Under the pieces are notes generated by a model, which saw nothing but the letters and a program-made list of their open reading frames with translations, was not told the DNA's origin and did no database searches. The position numbers and the translations under genes were made by a program. Positions 49,794-61,197 of a stretch of DNA of 64,000 nt are shown piece by piece. The stretch is taken from NCBI RefSeq assembly GCF_963678635.1, contig NC_087062.1, positions 15,551,789-15,615,788 on the forward strand, written 5' to 3'. Source of the stretch: Symsagittifera roscoffensis (taxonomy: Eukaryota > Xenacoelomorpha > Acoela > Convolutidae). Numbering within the stretch: position 1 is the first letter of the stretch; every line of letters begins with the position of its first letter.

Positions 49794-50093
49794 TCACACT
49801 CGACTGACATAAACATTGTTTTGAACTCCTCCAACATGTGAACTGTTCTGTTGTTCACCACCTCCCCCTTTCGCGATGACGTCACCTCTCTCTTGTCTGT
49901 TCTTTCTGCACACTGGCATGTGTCTTTCTGCACTGTGGAAGGGGTAATGTTTCCCACATGTTGGACACTTTATCATCTGGTGGGCGGGGCCAGGATGGGC
50001 GTTGCTGTTGTTGTTTGTTCCGCCTTGTTGGGTGTGTGGCTGATTGGACGAAGAAGAGGCGTGAGTGTTCTGGGCAGTGTTAGTGTTATAGAC
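49794..50093 (-). CDS. ZC2HC1C: Last exon of ZC2HC1-like gene, second C2HC finger
   Basis: Acceptor AATACTTCAG, phase 0, 99 codons and a stop. An Asn/Thr/Gln/His-rich stretch precedes the finger. Confidence 0.85.
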   Translation of the reverse strand, partial: VYNTNTAQNTHASSSSNQPHTQQGGTNNNSNAHPGPAHQMIKCPTCGKHYPFHSAERHMPVCRKNRQERGDVIAKGGGGEQQNSSHVGGVQNNVYVSRV

Positions 50094-53000
50094 CTGAAGT
50101 ATTTCTCAAATCTAAATTGCAGATTAATTACACAGCCGAGAGATAGATTTGGATCATACCTATCATTATTTAAAAAAATCGTTTTTGTTCCGACTTTCAT
50201 AACGAAAGTAACGGAATATTTGTGCTCGAGTGGTTTTTTCTTCCGACAAATTTGTGACAGAATTTTTAAATATCATTCAAAAGGTATTGTTTTCCTGAGC
50301 TTAAATTTGAAAAGATATTTTACATGTGATCATTTTTCGTCAAGTTATGGGGGTTTATAGATTGCCATTTTGGGACCATTAACGCGCGATATACTTCGCC
50401 CTATTAACGCGTAAGCGGAGATTTAATCCGTCATAGAAATCGTTCCAAATTGGTTGAATGCAGCTTATTTGCCATGACTGATTTGTTTTTAGGAGCGAAA
50501 TCTATCACTACTTTTTACGGCGAGTGTGGGGGTGATTTTTACAAAAAAATCTTAAATTAAAAAAAAATTTATTTTATTTTATTACATTTAATTTTTTTAG
50601 GTTATTACTGCTCCATAAAACTTAAGGCAGTCGGAACATTCAGGGCTTTGCCCTGATTCGAGCAGTCTTGTTTTGATTAAGGCATTCTTATTCTTAGCCT
50701 ATCTAAGATCATTCTAAGCTTAAACAATTATATCGTACTCAGGATTGTTTAAAATAGAAACGTTAGACTACTAGAAACTCGTAATTTGACACACAAGTTG
50801 ACACTATAACCGCACATGTAACCATTGCAAGTCTGGTTCTGAAAATAAAAGACGAAAAAACATGGTAGTAAAAACTGTTCATGAAAAAAATTTCATCAGT
50901 TATAAAGCAGACAGTGTCTACTTGTCTACTTTTTAATTTCGCTTGAATATCTCTCTGATCATTCATGTGACAATGAGAATTGTTATTATTACTCTGTGCA
51001 AATAAACAAATTAAATTTAATGTCTTGATGAAAGCAATTAATTTGAATAAGTTGCAACAGTTGAACAATGGTGCTCCAGTTGAATACCAGACCACCCTCA
51101 ACTTCTTTAAAAAATACTTTGAAAAATTTCTAGCCAGCTGAAGATAAATAATTTTGGCATTCAGTAGAAAATATGGACTTTTCTTGACTTTTCAACGTTG
51201 TTACAAAATGGTTAATCAAAAACAGCAACTGAACTGAAACGGTACCAACTTGGGAGCTCTCCTCGTTCTGAAAAATCTCGGCCCCTGTTCCCTGTAATCT
51301 GTGCTTGGTCGAGTCATACTCCGACCTTTTCTTCGCCTGCACATTCTGACAAATTTCCACGTGTTTATTGTACCTCTCAGGTGCAAAACTTCGACTGCAA
51401 TGCGGGCATTTTTGCATGTCGATCGCCAATGGGGTCGATTTTTCGGCTATTTGAGCATAATATGGATCTTCTTTTATATCAACAGACCGTTTTGGAGGCA
51501 GTCGGACCTTGGTCGGTTTTTTCTTGGGAGACAGCTCAGGTTGATAGTTGTTCTGGTTTTGGTTCATCAGTTCGGATTGGCTCGCCTCTTCAGTTGAAAG
51601 CACTCGGCTGCTTTCGGATTCGCTTCGAAACTTGTCAGATTTTTTGTGATGAGAAGATTTGAAAATCCGCTCCTGGCGGAAACGTTGTTTTCTCACTAGC
51701 TCCAGTTCCTCTTGCTGTTTTTTGATAGTTTCAATTAAGTCTCGTTCTCTTTTGCGCATTTCGTTGATAGTGTCTTTTAAGTCGTCATTGCCGCCCGCGG
51801 CATTCGGTTGGTTGGGAGTAGCACCTATTTTTAATGACGTCGATGGCGTTTTAGAGTCATTAGGAACTAACGCGCTTTTGATTCCACCCTTTTTAGCGAT
51901 TAAACTGTTTCTGTGACTTTCTGAGCGTCTCACTGATGACATGGCAGCGTCGTTTCTCTCTCGAAGCGTCATGGCCTGCCCTGATATCTCAGAGTCACTT
52001 AACCTCGCAGTTGATTCGTCTTCGTCATTAAGCGGCAAAGTGGTCGCTTCAGGATTCTGCTCGCTTGAACTATCAACTGGTTTCTTATTGGGCTTCGTTT
52101 CAGCCAATCGTTTAGCTGAACGAGTTCTTTCGTCGTTAGTTTTCTTGTTCAATCGCTGTAAAGCATCTAGTCTTTGTTTTTCTTGACTTTCAATTTGCAA
52201 TCCGCTTTCAAGGTCAGTGATAGTGTCAGAAATAACAACATTGTGGGCTACTTTTATATGAGATGAGGAGCCACTGTCAAGCAGTGGATCTTGAGGGTCG
52301 TAATTACTAGGCACTGATGAATCTTGTGAATATCTTTTTTGGGAACTTATTTCCAGAACATCTTTCGCAGTGACCGATCTTGGACGTTGGCTATTTCCAC
52401 TAGCCAGTTGTTGTCGCTGACTGGTCAAGTCGTTTTTGTTTACAGTTCTTGATGACAGAACTTCGTTCGGGGCATTTTCAGTATGCGCGACTTCATTTGA
52501 CCTGGTGGTTGACCCAAGGGTTCTATTACCAGCGCTGTCGTTATTGCTTGAGTGACTTTCTCGCAATGGCTGTCGGTCTAGAGCATTGTTTTCACTTTCA
52601 GCAATCGGTTGTATTTGATTTTCATTATTTCTGTGGGACATCTGAAGCTGCTGCTGGGTGTTTTCTTTATCTGATGTATTGTAATCGCTCGTTATTTCTG
52701 AATCCTCAGAAGTTACACCCCCTGGAACCTGTAGTGATTGTTTGTTGACACCTGGAAGCGCTTTTCGTTTTATAATAGCTGGTTTGCTAGCGAAGGGATT
52801 ATTACTAACAGTGCTATTCAAATTGTTTTCCGAATCCACTTCTTCCTCACCAAGATTGCTGTTTCGTTTCGTCGACTCGCGTGACGTCATCAAGTCGTGT
52901 TCGGTTTTTGAGTTAGACTTTTTAACACTTCCTGGAATTGGCGGCAAGTGACCTTTGTAACTCATTTTCACTGACCCTTTTGCCTTATACGGTATGTTTT

Positions 53001-54644
53001 CAACCTTCTTTTTCTCCCTATTTTTGTGCAAACTGTCCAGTATAGCCTGGCGTCTCCGAACTTCCAGTTCTTTTTGGGATGGATTACCCCCTCCGAACTT
53101 GGCCAAATCCGTCTGCATTCTCTGTCCCAGTTGCGGTGACTTGACGTTGCTCTCTTTGTATACATTGTTTTCTCCGTACAAATGTCGGTCTTGTTTGTTG
53201 CTGTCTGGCGAGAACTCCTCGACAACCCCGTTTATAGTTACCTAAAATTACATTGAGGCATTTCAAAAATTATATATTGATTTGAATTGAATTTGTCGGG
53301 CAGTGTAATGAAATTGATGGGACGGTCATGATTGCAAGCAAAATTAAATGATAAAAAATTTATAGATCAAAAAGATTTTGAGATGCGTGCGAAAACTAGT
53401 CAGCACAAGAAGTTTCAGTGCCATTTACAGTACTCATTTTAACTGAATAATAAGATTTTAATCAAAATGGAGTAAAAAAAGGTTTCGAAAATAAATTCTG
53501 CTAGGCAACTCCAGTAGAGAGAAGGATTAGGTAGCCTCACTACTTCTTTCCCAAAAACGAAGATATCAGTCAGTAACATAATTTAAGGAAACCTACAAGA
53601 TAACCTCAGCGAAAGAATTGCAGAGATACGAGCTATTCAAAACGTTAGCCAAGCTTTTACATAAAAACTTGAAATATGAATGCTTAAAAATCTTATTTTT
53701 GGACTCAGATATTGAGAGATTGCAACACAAAAGGGTTTTAAAAATCAAACCAACGAATAATTTCACAGGCAAAAGTCCTAAAAGAGTAGGCGTACGGATT
53801 GACAAATCATAAAAACTTATAATTTTTTTTGCAGATTTTGCTGAAACAGTCAGTAATCTTAAGGACAGTCAATCTAAAACAATTTTAACATAATTTTCGC
53901 GATTTAAACATCACGAATAATAAAGAAAAGATAGATTGTTTTTCTAAAAATTGAGTAAGGTTTGGACAACTAATACTACATTTTAGTTGAAACTTCTTAG
54001 CACCTAGGGTGTTTGAACTTGTATTGTTTAATCAAGGCATCACTTGACTAGGCCTATCTGGTCTTTTGATGTCCTTCCATGTCAGATGTACGTAAATTGA
54101 CAATTGTATATTGAATAATCTTTGAAATGGAAACAATTTATTTTTATTATTAAATTATCTCTAGGATTCTCGCTTTTACGGAACTATGAAAGAGAAAGGG
54201 TAAAAATCGAAAGAAGCAGGCCGTGAAAACATAGTTATCAGACATGGATTCTTTAACAATCTCACATTTATACATTTTTTGCAGACAACAGTACTTACTG
54301 TTACGGCCTATAATTTTCGAAAAATTTGAATTATACAAGCAATCTTTTGGTTGTGATTAAGGAACTAGCATCAAATGTAGTGAACTTATTACCTTTCTGT
54401 TCTGTTTATTAACAGATCCAGATTGTTTCTTATTCAACAAATTCAGTTTCCTCTCTTTCTCTTCCACAATTTTGGACCTGAACTGATTCCTCAACATCTG
54501 CAGCTTGCTCAGACCATCTTCTTCGGACCCATCAAAGTCTCCGATTCCACCCGATTGTCGCTCGGATTCCATTGGTCGAGGGATTCGGCTCTCGGTCATT
54601 TCAGATGACATCAGAAACCGAAGAGCCACGAAGGCATCAAGAAT
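49794..54644 (-). CDS. ZC2HC1C: ZC2HC1-family zinc-finger protein (ZC2HC1C-like)
   Basis: Three exons join in phase 0: 54644 or 54611 to 54393, 53241-51250 and 50093-49794 (stop). They encode about 836 residues from ATG 54611, or about 875 with two candidate upstream exons. The protein is mostly Ser/Asn/Gln/Lys-rich and probably disordered, with a charged coiled coil (RKRERDLIETIKKQQEELEL). Two C2HC fingers of C-x2-C-x11-H-x3-C follow: CPHCSRSFAPERYNKHVEIC at the end of the middle exon, followed by the family-typical KKRSEYDSTKHRLQGTG, and CPTCGKHYPFHSAERHMPVC in the last exon. Long disordered N-terminus, coiled coil and two C-terminal fingers match ZC2HC1C, whereas ZC2HC1A/B have a finger near the N-terminus. 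Family identity is strong, the paralogue less so, and molecular function is not established. It converges on the plus-strand gene. Confidence 0.85.
50094..51249 (-). other. Intron of ZC2HC1-like gene, with a MITE-B copy
   Basis: Donor CAA|GTTGGT (weak but the only one keeping phase 0), acceptor at 50094. MITE-B occupies 50186-50638. Confidence 0.65.
50186..50638 (-). mobile_element. MITE-B, best-preserved copy
   Basis: 453 bp with terminal inverted repeats TGTTCCGACT and AGTCGGAACA. It is non-coding. No target-site duplication is obvious. It serves as the reference for the other copies. Confidence 0.7.
51250..53241 (-). CDS. ZC2HC1C: Large exon of ZC2HC1-like gene, coiled coil and first C2HC finger
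   Basis: Acceptor AATTTTAG, 664 codons, phase 0-0. Low-complexity polar sequence, coiled coil at about 51680-51790, finger at about 51355-51415. Confidence 0.9.
53242..54392 (-). other. Intron of ZC2HC1-like gene; nothing else identified
   Basis: Donor AAAG|GTAATA at 54392. No repeat or further exon was recognised. Confidence 0.6.
54393..54644 (-). CDS. ZC2HC1C: 5' exon of ZC2HC1-like gene
   Basis: From ATG 54611 it encodes MSSEMTESRIPRP and on to NKQNRK before GTAATA. The same frame is open to a possible acceptor at 54645 (after a long pyrimidine-rich tract), which would add ILDAFVALRFL and link to upstream exons. An in-frame TAA lies beyond that acceptor, so either start is possible. Confidence 0.7.
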
Positions 54645-55770
54645 CTCGTTCGAATGACAAACCGATTATGTACAATATAATGACAATGACAAGGACACAG
54701 AAACAGAAAACGGAGTCAAAATATATGAAAAATCGTTGAAAGCGACTCAATCAGTTAACTTTTCAAGCAAGATAGAAATTTGTTTGCGGCTTTGTTTGTT
54801 ATAATTAATAAACCATTTTATCAAAAATAATATAACTTTATAATAAAAAAAAGACGAAGCAAAACTCATACACCACTCCTTATCATATGCTCGTTATTCT
54901 ATGGTGCTTTTGTCAGAGCTGAAACTTGAGTTATAAAGAGTCACTTTTAATGCGAGACTGATTTGGTATTCTAGATCCAAACTATTTTTTGTTTTACAAG
55001 TAGCAGCAAGAAGCTACGAATTGAAAAATAAGCGCAGTGTGATATTAGCGGAGCAACTTTTAGATGAAAGTGAAAGCTTTCAAAAATACTCGAAGACATC
55101 TACCAAACTGTTAAAGGTACCAGCGCCACAGTCGAAAAAACAAAAATGATCTCCATTGTTCGGTGCCATTAAAGAAAACAAAATAACAGTCACATCAAAA
55201 GTTCAGATATACGAAAAAGCTCGTAACAATCATATGCTTAGAGCCAATATGGTACATTTTTTGCGGTTCCAATATGGTTTAAATATGTTCTGCATTTATT
55301 TTTTTTTCAAATCAATGCACAAATCAGCAGATGGTTAATTAGGCTTCAATCGACAGAACTCCTGCGGCAAAAAAAATTACGTGATAAAAAAAAACTAAGC
55401 GATATTCATAACAAATTAATTGCTTGGAAAATAAATGAGCCAGATAGGTTTTAATGATGTACACTTCTCGATCTTGCCACCCCCGAATAGCTGGGAAAAT
55501 TTAACTGTTGATTTCAAGATTCTTTTGAACATTTAAACTTTTGCACTACCCACAATCAAACCCCCCCCCCCCCGACCTCTTGAAAAGGGGAAGGAGTGAC
55601 ATGCATTAACCACTGCACCAGAGAACATCTACTGCAATTCTAGAACATGTAGTGAATAAAATGACTCCTTTTGATTTGCCTAAAATACACCAATAACAAC
55701 CACATCTGCACTACTTTTTGACATTGACAGTAGAAGTTGTAGTAGTAGCAGTAGTAGTAGTAGTTAAAGC

Positions 55771-55877
55771 ACCAGCGGATTTAGGGACGCCCCTCCCTCA
55801 GGGATTCGACCCCCTGCCGACCCAAAGGGTCCTCCCCTATTTTTACTAATTTGATTAGTTACTAGATCCACCCCAGA
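55771..55877 (+). mobile_element. MITE-A relic, internally deleted
   Basis: Begins CAGCGGATTTAGGG, contains GGGATTCGACCCCCTGCCGA and ends CTAGATCCACCCC; only about 107 bp remain. Confidence 0.55.
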
Positions 55878-56229
55878 GTAAAAATTTTGTTGAAAACACG
55901 GCAGTAATAGACACAGAGGCGAAGCGGAGCTTCGCACTACTAGCAATACAACACAAACAGAAGAAACATAAGAAGAAAAAATTAAATGTTGAAAAAGCTA
56001 GGTGAACCAAAGTTTTCGTATATCTCGATAAGAAACAACTAGGGGCCCAGCTAAAGCTGGAGATACGTGTTTGATGTTAAATAAATTTGCTATACCGATG
56101 CGGCACCAAAAATGTGATTTCAAAAATTGGACTTTGTCTAAAGTTGGACTTTGTCTAAGTGAGAAGAGTAAAAAAATTTTTGTGACAATCAATTTTCTCA
56201 AAAAGATGTCATTTCTCTCACAAAAAAAT

Positions 56230-58840
56230 TAAGGGGTCGCCGCTTCTGCAGGATCAATTATCGCAACCTATTCTTTCAATTGAACTTTTCGTCTCAGATT
56301 TAATGCTGTAAATTTGAAGGAAATTCAAAAAATTTCTAAAAAACGGTCAAACATTCTAAAAAACGGTCAAAGGACTTTTCAAAAAACATGAATTTTTAAG
56401 CAAAAAGCTGGCTGTGACCGCTTAAGCAGAGAAGAATCTCAAAACTGAGTTTCTCGATTGAACACAACCTGAGAAACCCCACGTTACTTTTCGCGTAAAG
56501 TCAAGAAGTTTCCAAAAAACTGTCAAAGTTTCAGAACATTGACTTCTTTGAAGGCCATAACTTTTTAAAAAAAAACTGGTAATAGCCAATTATAAAGGCT
56601 GGCTTTAAGCAACCTGTTGTTTCGATTAAACCTATGATATCGGATTTGGCAGCATACTTAGCGAGAAAAGTCCAAAGGTCAACAAATCAAAAATTTGGCC
56701 ACTTCCGAGAAATATAGCTTTTTGTGTGAAAAAAAAGTCACGCAACCTGTAATTTCGATTGAACCCAAAATCTAAGATAATTAGGTAGTTTTCAAGAATA
56801 ATCGACACAGAGGCGAAGCAGAGCTTCGCACCATTTCCGATGCAAAAATTATAAATAAAAAATCACATAACAAAAATGTTGCAAATATTTTTTAAGATTA
56901 TATCAGCAACAAAATCAGCCTATCTCCGACATACTTTTCAAATCGGCCTGTTATGCATCGAAGTATCCCGAAAACACGCAATTAACTTATAGGTAAACTG
57001 CATTGGTAAACTCCAGTGGTAATAGAACCAAAAACCATTAGCTCTGATTTACTTTTAACATTTGTAAATGAAAGACATAAATACCGAACAACATTATTCA
57101 ATTTTTCAAAAACCTAGACAAATTAGATAAGAAACACAACAAGTCTGACAAATTTAAGAACGGTTCTAAAAAACAAAACTACTGACAATAAGAAATTTCG
57201 CAAAACTTTCGAAAATCAATTCCAAAACAATTCAAAAACTAAAAACTTATTTTTTATGAAATCAACAACAAAGAGATCAGAAAAAACGAATGAAACAAAA
57301 AGGAAATTAGAACTAGACACTGTTCATGAATGCTTTTGAACCGCTATTAAGCCAAAAAACGCCGATTTTCATTTCCAAAAAAAAATCCGATCAGAGAAGA
57401 CCAAGAAGTTGACTGAAAAACGGTTACCAAAAAATCAAACGAAAAAATAACCAAATATTCAAAAAAACATAAGCCATTGAAGTAATTTTGAAAAAAATTG
57501 ACCCAAAACAGATCAAAATTAACTACACGTGAGAAAAAAATAATACAATTTATTAATTGACGAACAAAGAAAGAGGAAAAATGATAAGTAACGCTAGCAA
57601 TACTCAACAAAATTATCAAAAAATTTGACATTGAAAATTTTTTGATTTGATAGCACTTCAAGCATGCTTGTTTTCCGTTTTTTCATCCTGAGAACGAAAC
57701 TACGCAAAACCGGAGGAACAAAAAATTGACAGACATTAACTCAAAATTACTTTGCAAAACGACGAACTCGTTTAGCAATTTTAATTTAAGTAATCAAAAG
57801 TTTTGAATTTAATTATTTCTGATTTGCTTGCAATTCAGAATTGCTTGCTTCTCAGTTTTTAAATGAAACAGCTACTTTTCAAAACAAATTGGGCTAAAAA
57901 CTCCGAGAACATATTTTCAATTGTTGTAGGAAAATTTGAGTGAAAAATAACAAAAACTGCGTACACATAAACACTATTATCTACACGGGAAAAAAACAAT
58001 AAAAACAGCTGATTGAACAAACAAAAACATGAAACGTTATAAATAAAGTTATTTTGCAAACTGAAAACAAAAACAAAAAAATTGATTGAAAAAATTTCAA
58101 AAAAAATTCGAACCTTTTTTTCATTTCTTAACTTTTAACTTTTATTATGAACGGTCTGGGAAAATAATTGGGAATTGTTCAAAATAATTTCTGAGACTTC
58201 AACCATTCTGATAAAAACCAACAAAGAGTAATTGAAAAAAAAAATTTTCGGAAAATGAGCTGACGGAATTAAAGCCGAAAAAATACCGAAAATTTCTAGC
58301 ACAAAAAATACTAATATAACTCATAAAGGAACTCATAACAATCATACAAGGCTCATACCTAACCTAGGATGAACATACTGCATTTACATTTACAAAAACA
58401 CGTGCGAATTCCGTCGACAGTTGTTTACGGGAAAAAATCTGGCATCCGGTTGCAATACCCTTGCTAATCTTAAGGGTAAAAAGTTATAAAACGGCCAAAA
58501 ATCAAAAGTTTGAGTTTTCCGAGGGCGATATTATTTTATCCTGCTACTCATTATTTTTTTTTATCCTGCTACTCATTATCTCCATTGAACCCAAAATATC
58601 AGACTCGAGACGCTAGTTTTCGAGAAAAGTCAAAAGGATTCACAAATTGGTCAAAAATCAAAAACTTGACTCTTTTGAGGGCCATGAATTTAAATGTAAA
58701 ATTATAGTGTGAAAATTCTTTTCAATGAAACCAAAAACTCAGATTTGAGAATGGTAATTTTCGAGAAACCGGAAAAAAATCAAAATAGGGGTCAAAATAT
58801 TCGCGCAAAGACTTTTTCGAAGGCTGTAGACAGAGGGGTT
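56230..58840. repeat. Degenerate dispersed repeat of roughly 125-bp modules
   Basis: Modules with TCGATTGAACCCAAAATC, TTTTCGAGAAAAGTC, GGTCAAAAATCAAAA and TTTGAAGGCCATAACTTTT recur loosely at 56.28-56.80 and 58.50-58.83 kb, separated by A-rich DNA. A GCGAAGCGGAGCTTCGC hairpin-like word occurs at about 55920 and, slightly changed, 56815. Confidence 0.4.
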
Positions 58841-59459
58841 AAGTGAAAAAGGACTATAAGGGAGTATGCAGGCACAAAAAAAGTAAGCGGTTTTTCTATT
58901 GATACCAATTTTTTGAAAATCAGAAAATTATTCGGAATGAATTTCCGTAACAAAAAAAAGAAATTTCAACAAACCGATTGTTAAACAAACAACCAACATG
59001 AGAAGAGCGGAAGGGAGTGTTAAAATTGTGTTTCCCTTGAAACGACCTGAAATTGGGTCATTAAGCCCATAAAAATTAGGCCGAAATATTTTGGGCCGAC
59101 GAAATTTTTTAGCGAAACAAAAAACAAAGAAGGAAATACGAAATCAAGATAAGTAAAATTACAATATGTAGGAGTATATCAAACACTATTAGAAACCTAA
59201 AAGAAAAACACGCGGGCAGCAAAAAAAAACGATTCGCGAGCAGCAAAAAAAAACGATTAAGTAAAAAAGGAAAATACACGGAGTAAAGTTTAGTAGAATT
59301 ACGAATTGCAGAATCAAATGAAAACATAAAAAGCAACCAAAATTAAACTGCAATCAGCATACAAAAATTTAAGATGTGGCGACTAAGCCGACAAAACATA
59401 AACAGAAAAATAATAATCCGATATTTTTTGAAACGGAATATATCCCGTTTGAAAAAAAA

Positions 59460-59535
59460 GCCCTGCCCAGATTCGAACCCAGTACTTTTGCTGTTCGTGG
59501 CGTATAGTTGCCTCCAGACTAAGTGTGCCAAAGAC
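59460..59535 (-). other. tRNA-like sequence, probably a pseudo-tRNA or SINE head
   Basis: On the minus strand a perfect B-box-like GGGTTCGAATC is followed by a poly-T run. The A-box region is weak and the T-stem does not pair, so a functional tRNA is unlikely. Confidence 0.3.
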
Positions 59536-59944
59536 GCTTAGAAACTTGAATTCATTATGAACCAAGGTACCAAGTGATTCTATCAAACAAGTTGTTACCC
59601 TGGAAAAAAACTGCAAGCGTAAATAAACAATTTAAATGAAACTTCTGATTGAATATAAAATTGGTGTATAGGCAATAAAAGTGGAGGCGGAACAATAAGC
59701 AGAATGGTCGTCTAAGACCAGAATGGCTCCAGAAGCAGAGAAACAGAAAAAAAAACTTTTGTAAGCTGATCCGTAACAAGTCTTAGAATTTTCAATATTA
59801 CCAAAAAAATGATAGAAATATGCATAAACTGAGTTACTTTATCAATATTTTTAAAAATTCAATAAGAAAAAAATCTAAATTATAAGACCGATTCTACTAA
59901 CTGTTTTATCATACTTTTGGAAGATGTTTTAGCAAAAACCTGCG

Positions 59945-60012
59945 TTAGATTTAAATGAAACGGTTAAGTTTGAAATAAACTGAACGCGTAAACTTGTTTC
60001 ATTTAAATCTAA
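59945..60012. other. 68-bp hairpin with perfect 17-bp arms
   Basis: TTAGATTTAAATGAAAC pairs with GTTTCATTTAAATCTAA; inner AAGTTT/AAACTT can extend the stem. The size is like a pre-miRNA or a tiny MITE. Confidence 0.55.
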
Positions 60013-60938
60013 AATGGTTGGAAATATGAAATCAATGAAGGTTTTTTACTCGAAAGAACAAAAACCAATATATCAAGAAGAGTTTATTTATCCAAAATCA
60101 TGTAGAAACAAACGAAAATCATCTTATTATTTTCAACAAGTTGCAAACAACTGATATCGAACCATTCAATTTAGTACATGAAATGGGAAAGGCGCATCAA
60201 TCCTCTATTCGAGTGAACTAGAGTTATTATAAGAAAAAAAAAGTGAAAAAAAACTATTTTGAAGCGGTTTTTCAAGTTTTTGTCTCAATAAATGAAAAAA
60301 AAAATCGAACTATTTCGGAGCGGTTTTTTAAATTTTTGTCCTAATAAACTCAATAAGGAATGGAAAAACAAAAAAAAACAAATTTTTCAAAAAAACGAGT
60401 TAGAATAAAAACCAGAAAGGAATAAAAATAACGGATAAAAACTTGCAGTAAGACGCGCCCATTTAAATTGATAAATAATCTAGCAATATGCGCAAAGAAA
60501 AGATTTTTTTTTCAATAACAATTTTTAATACAAAAACAAATGATATTAAAATGAACAATAAAACAAAGCTATTTGTTTGGACCAGGGCAAAATCTTGAAT
60601 ACTCTTACTGCCCTTTAATGTCGATGAAACAGTTTTTGGTTACAAATTGATGCTAAATAAAAAAAATGATTTTTTTTTCAAGTTTTCAACCAACGTCTTT
60701 CCAATAAAACGTCCGGTTATGTTACTGGCTTTATATCTCAAAGCTGCATTTGGTACTTTATCTGATGAGATACTAGTACACTGTCTTAAACCTTAAATTG
60801 AACCTTAAAAGAATTGTTATATATTAGAATTGTTATAGTTAGCAGTCATAATTAGCAATATAGTAACTTGGACTGAATTTGTGAATTATGGTGTTCAACA
60901 AGAATCCATGTCCTCTAGTCTTCAGCATATATTCTTAC

Positions 60939-60995
60939 CTCTCCGAGCTCTGTTTCCATCTCTTGAGCTGAGTTTTCAATTTTGAGCAGATGATG
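60939..60995 (-). CDS. Candidate upstream exon of the ZC2HC1-like gene
   Basis: On the minus strand, acceptor TACATTATAG and strong donor GAG|GTAAGA bound 19 codons, phase 0-0: HHLLKIENSAQEMETELGE, an amphipathic helix. It fits the phase of the exon ending at 54393 and of the candidate first exon. Confidence 0.45.
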
Positions 60996-61170
60996 CTATA
61001 ATGTAAACATCAGCCGCAAATTTGAAAAATTCCGTTGAACATCTGAACTGTCTCGTCAAAGTTGTGAAATTTATACGAAGGGAACATTTTTACGATTAAT
61101 TCCGATAAGACAGCAGACCCTTGTGTTTCTTAAAAATCAGCACTCAAATGAAATCAGAAAATCAGCTTAC

Positions 61171-61197
61171 AGTGCCTGCCTTTAACTTTGATTCCAT
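61171..61197 (-). CDS. Candidate first coding exon of the ZC2HC1-like gene
   Basis: ATG in good context (AAAAATGG) directly after an in-frame TAA, nine codons MESKLKAGT, then donor ACT|GTAAGC, phase 0. Together with 60939-60995 it would give an N-terminal helix. Confidence 0.4.

Larger units (their letters stand above)
54645..60938 (-). other. Probable long intron of the ZC2HC1-like gene, A-rich on the plus strand
   Basis: Strongly A-rich on the plus strand, that is T-rich in the minus-strand transcript, like the T-rich introns of the plus-strand gene. It holds a short MITE-A relic (55771-55877), degenerate repeats at about 56.3-56.8 and 58.5-58.8 kb, a tRNA-like sequence and a hairpin at 59.9 kb. 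Confidence 0.4.

Noticed and set aside
49851-50360. 169-codon plus-strand frame
   Set aside because: It is antisense to the last exon of the ZC2HC1-like gene and runs into MITE-B.
59460-59535. Functional tRNA gene on the minus strand
   Set aside because: The B box is perfect but the T-stem does not pair and the A box is poor; listed only as tRNA-like.
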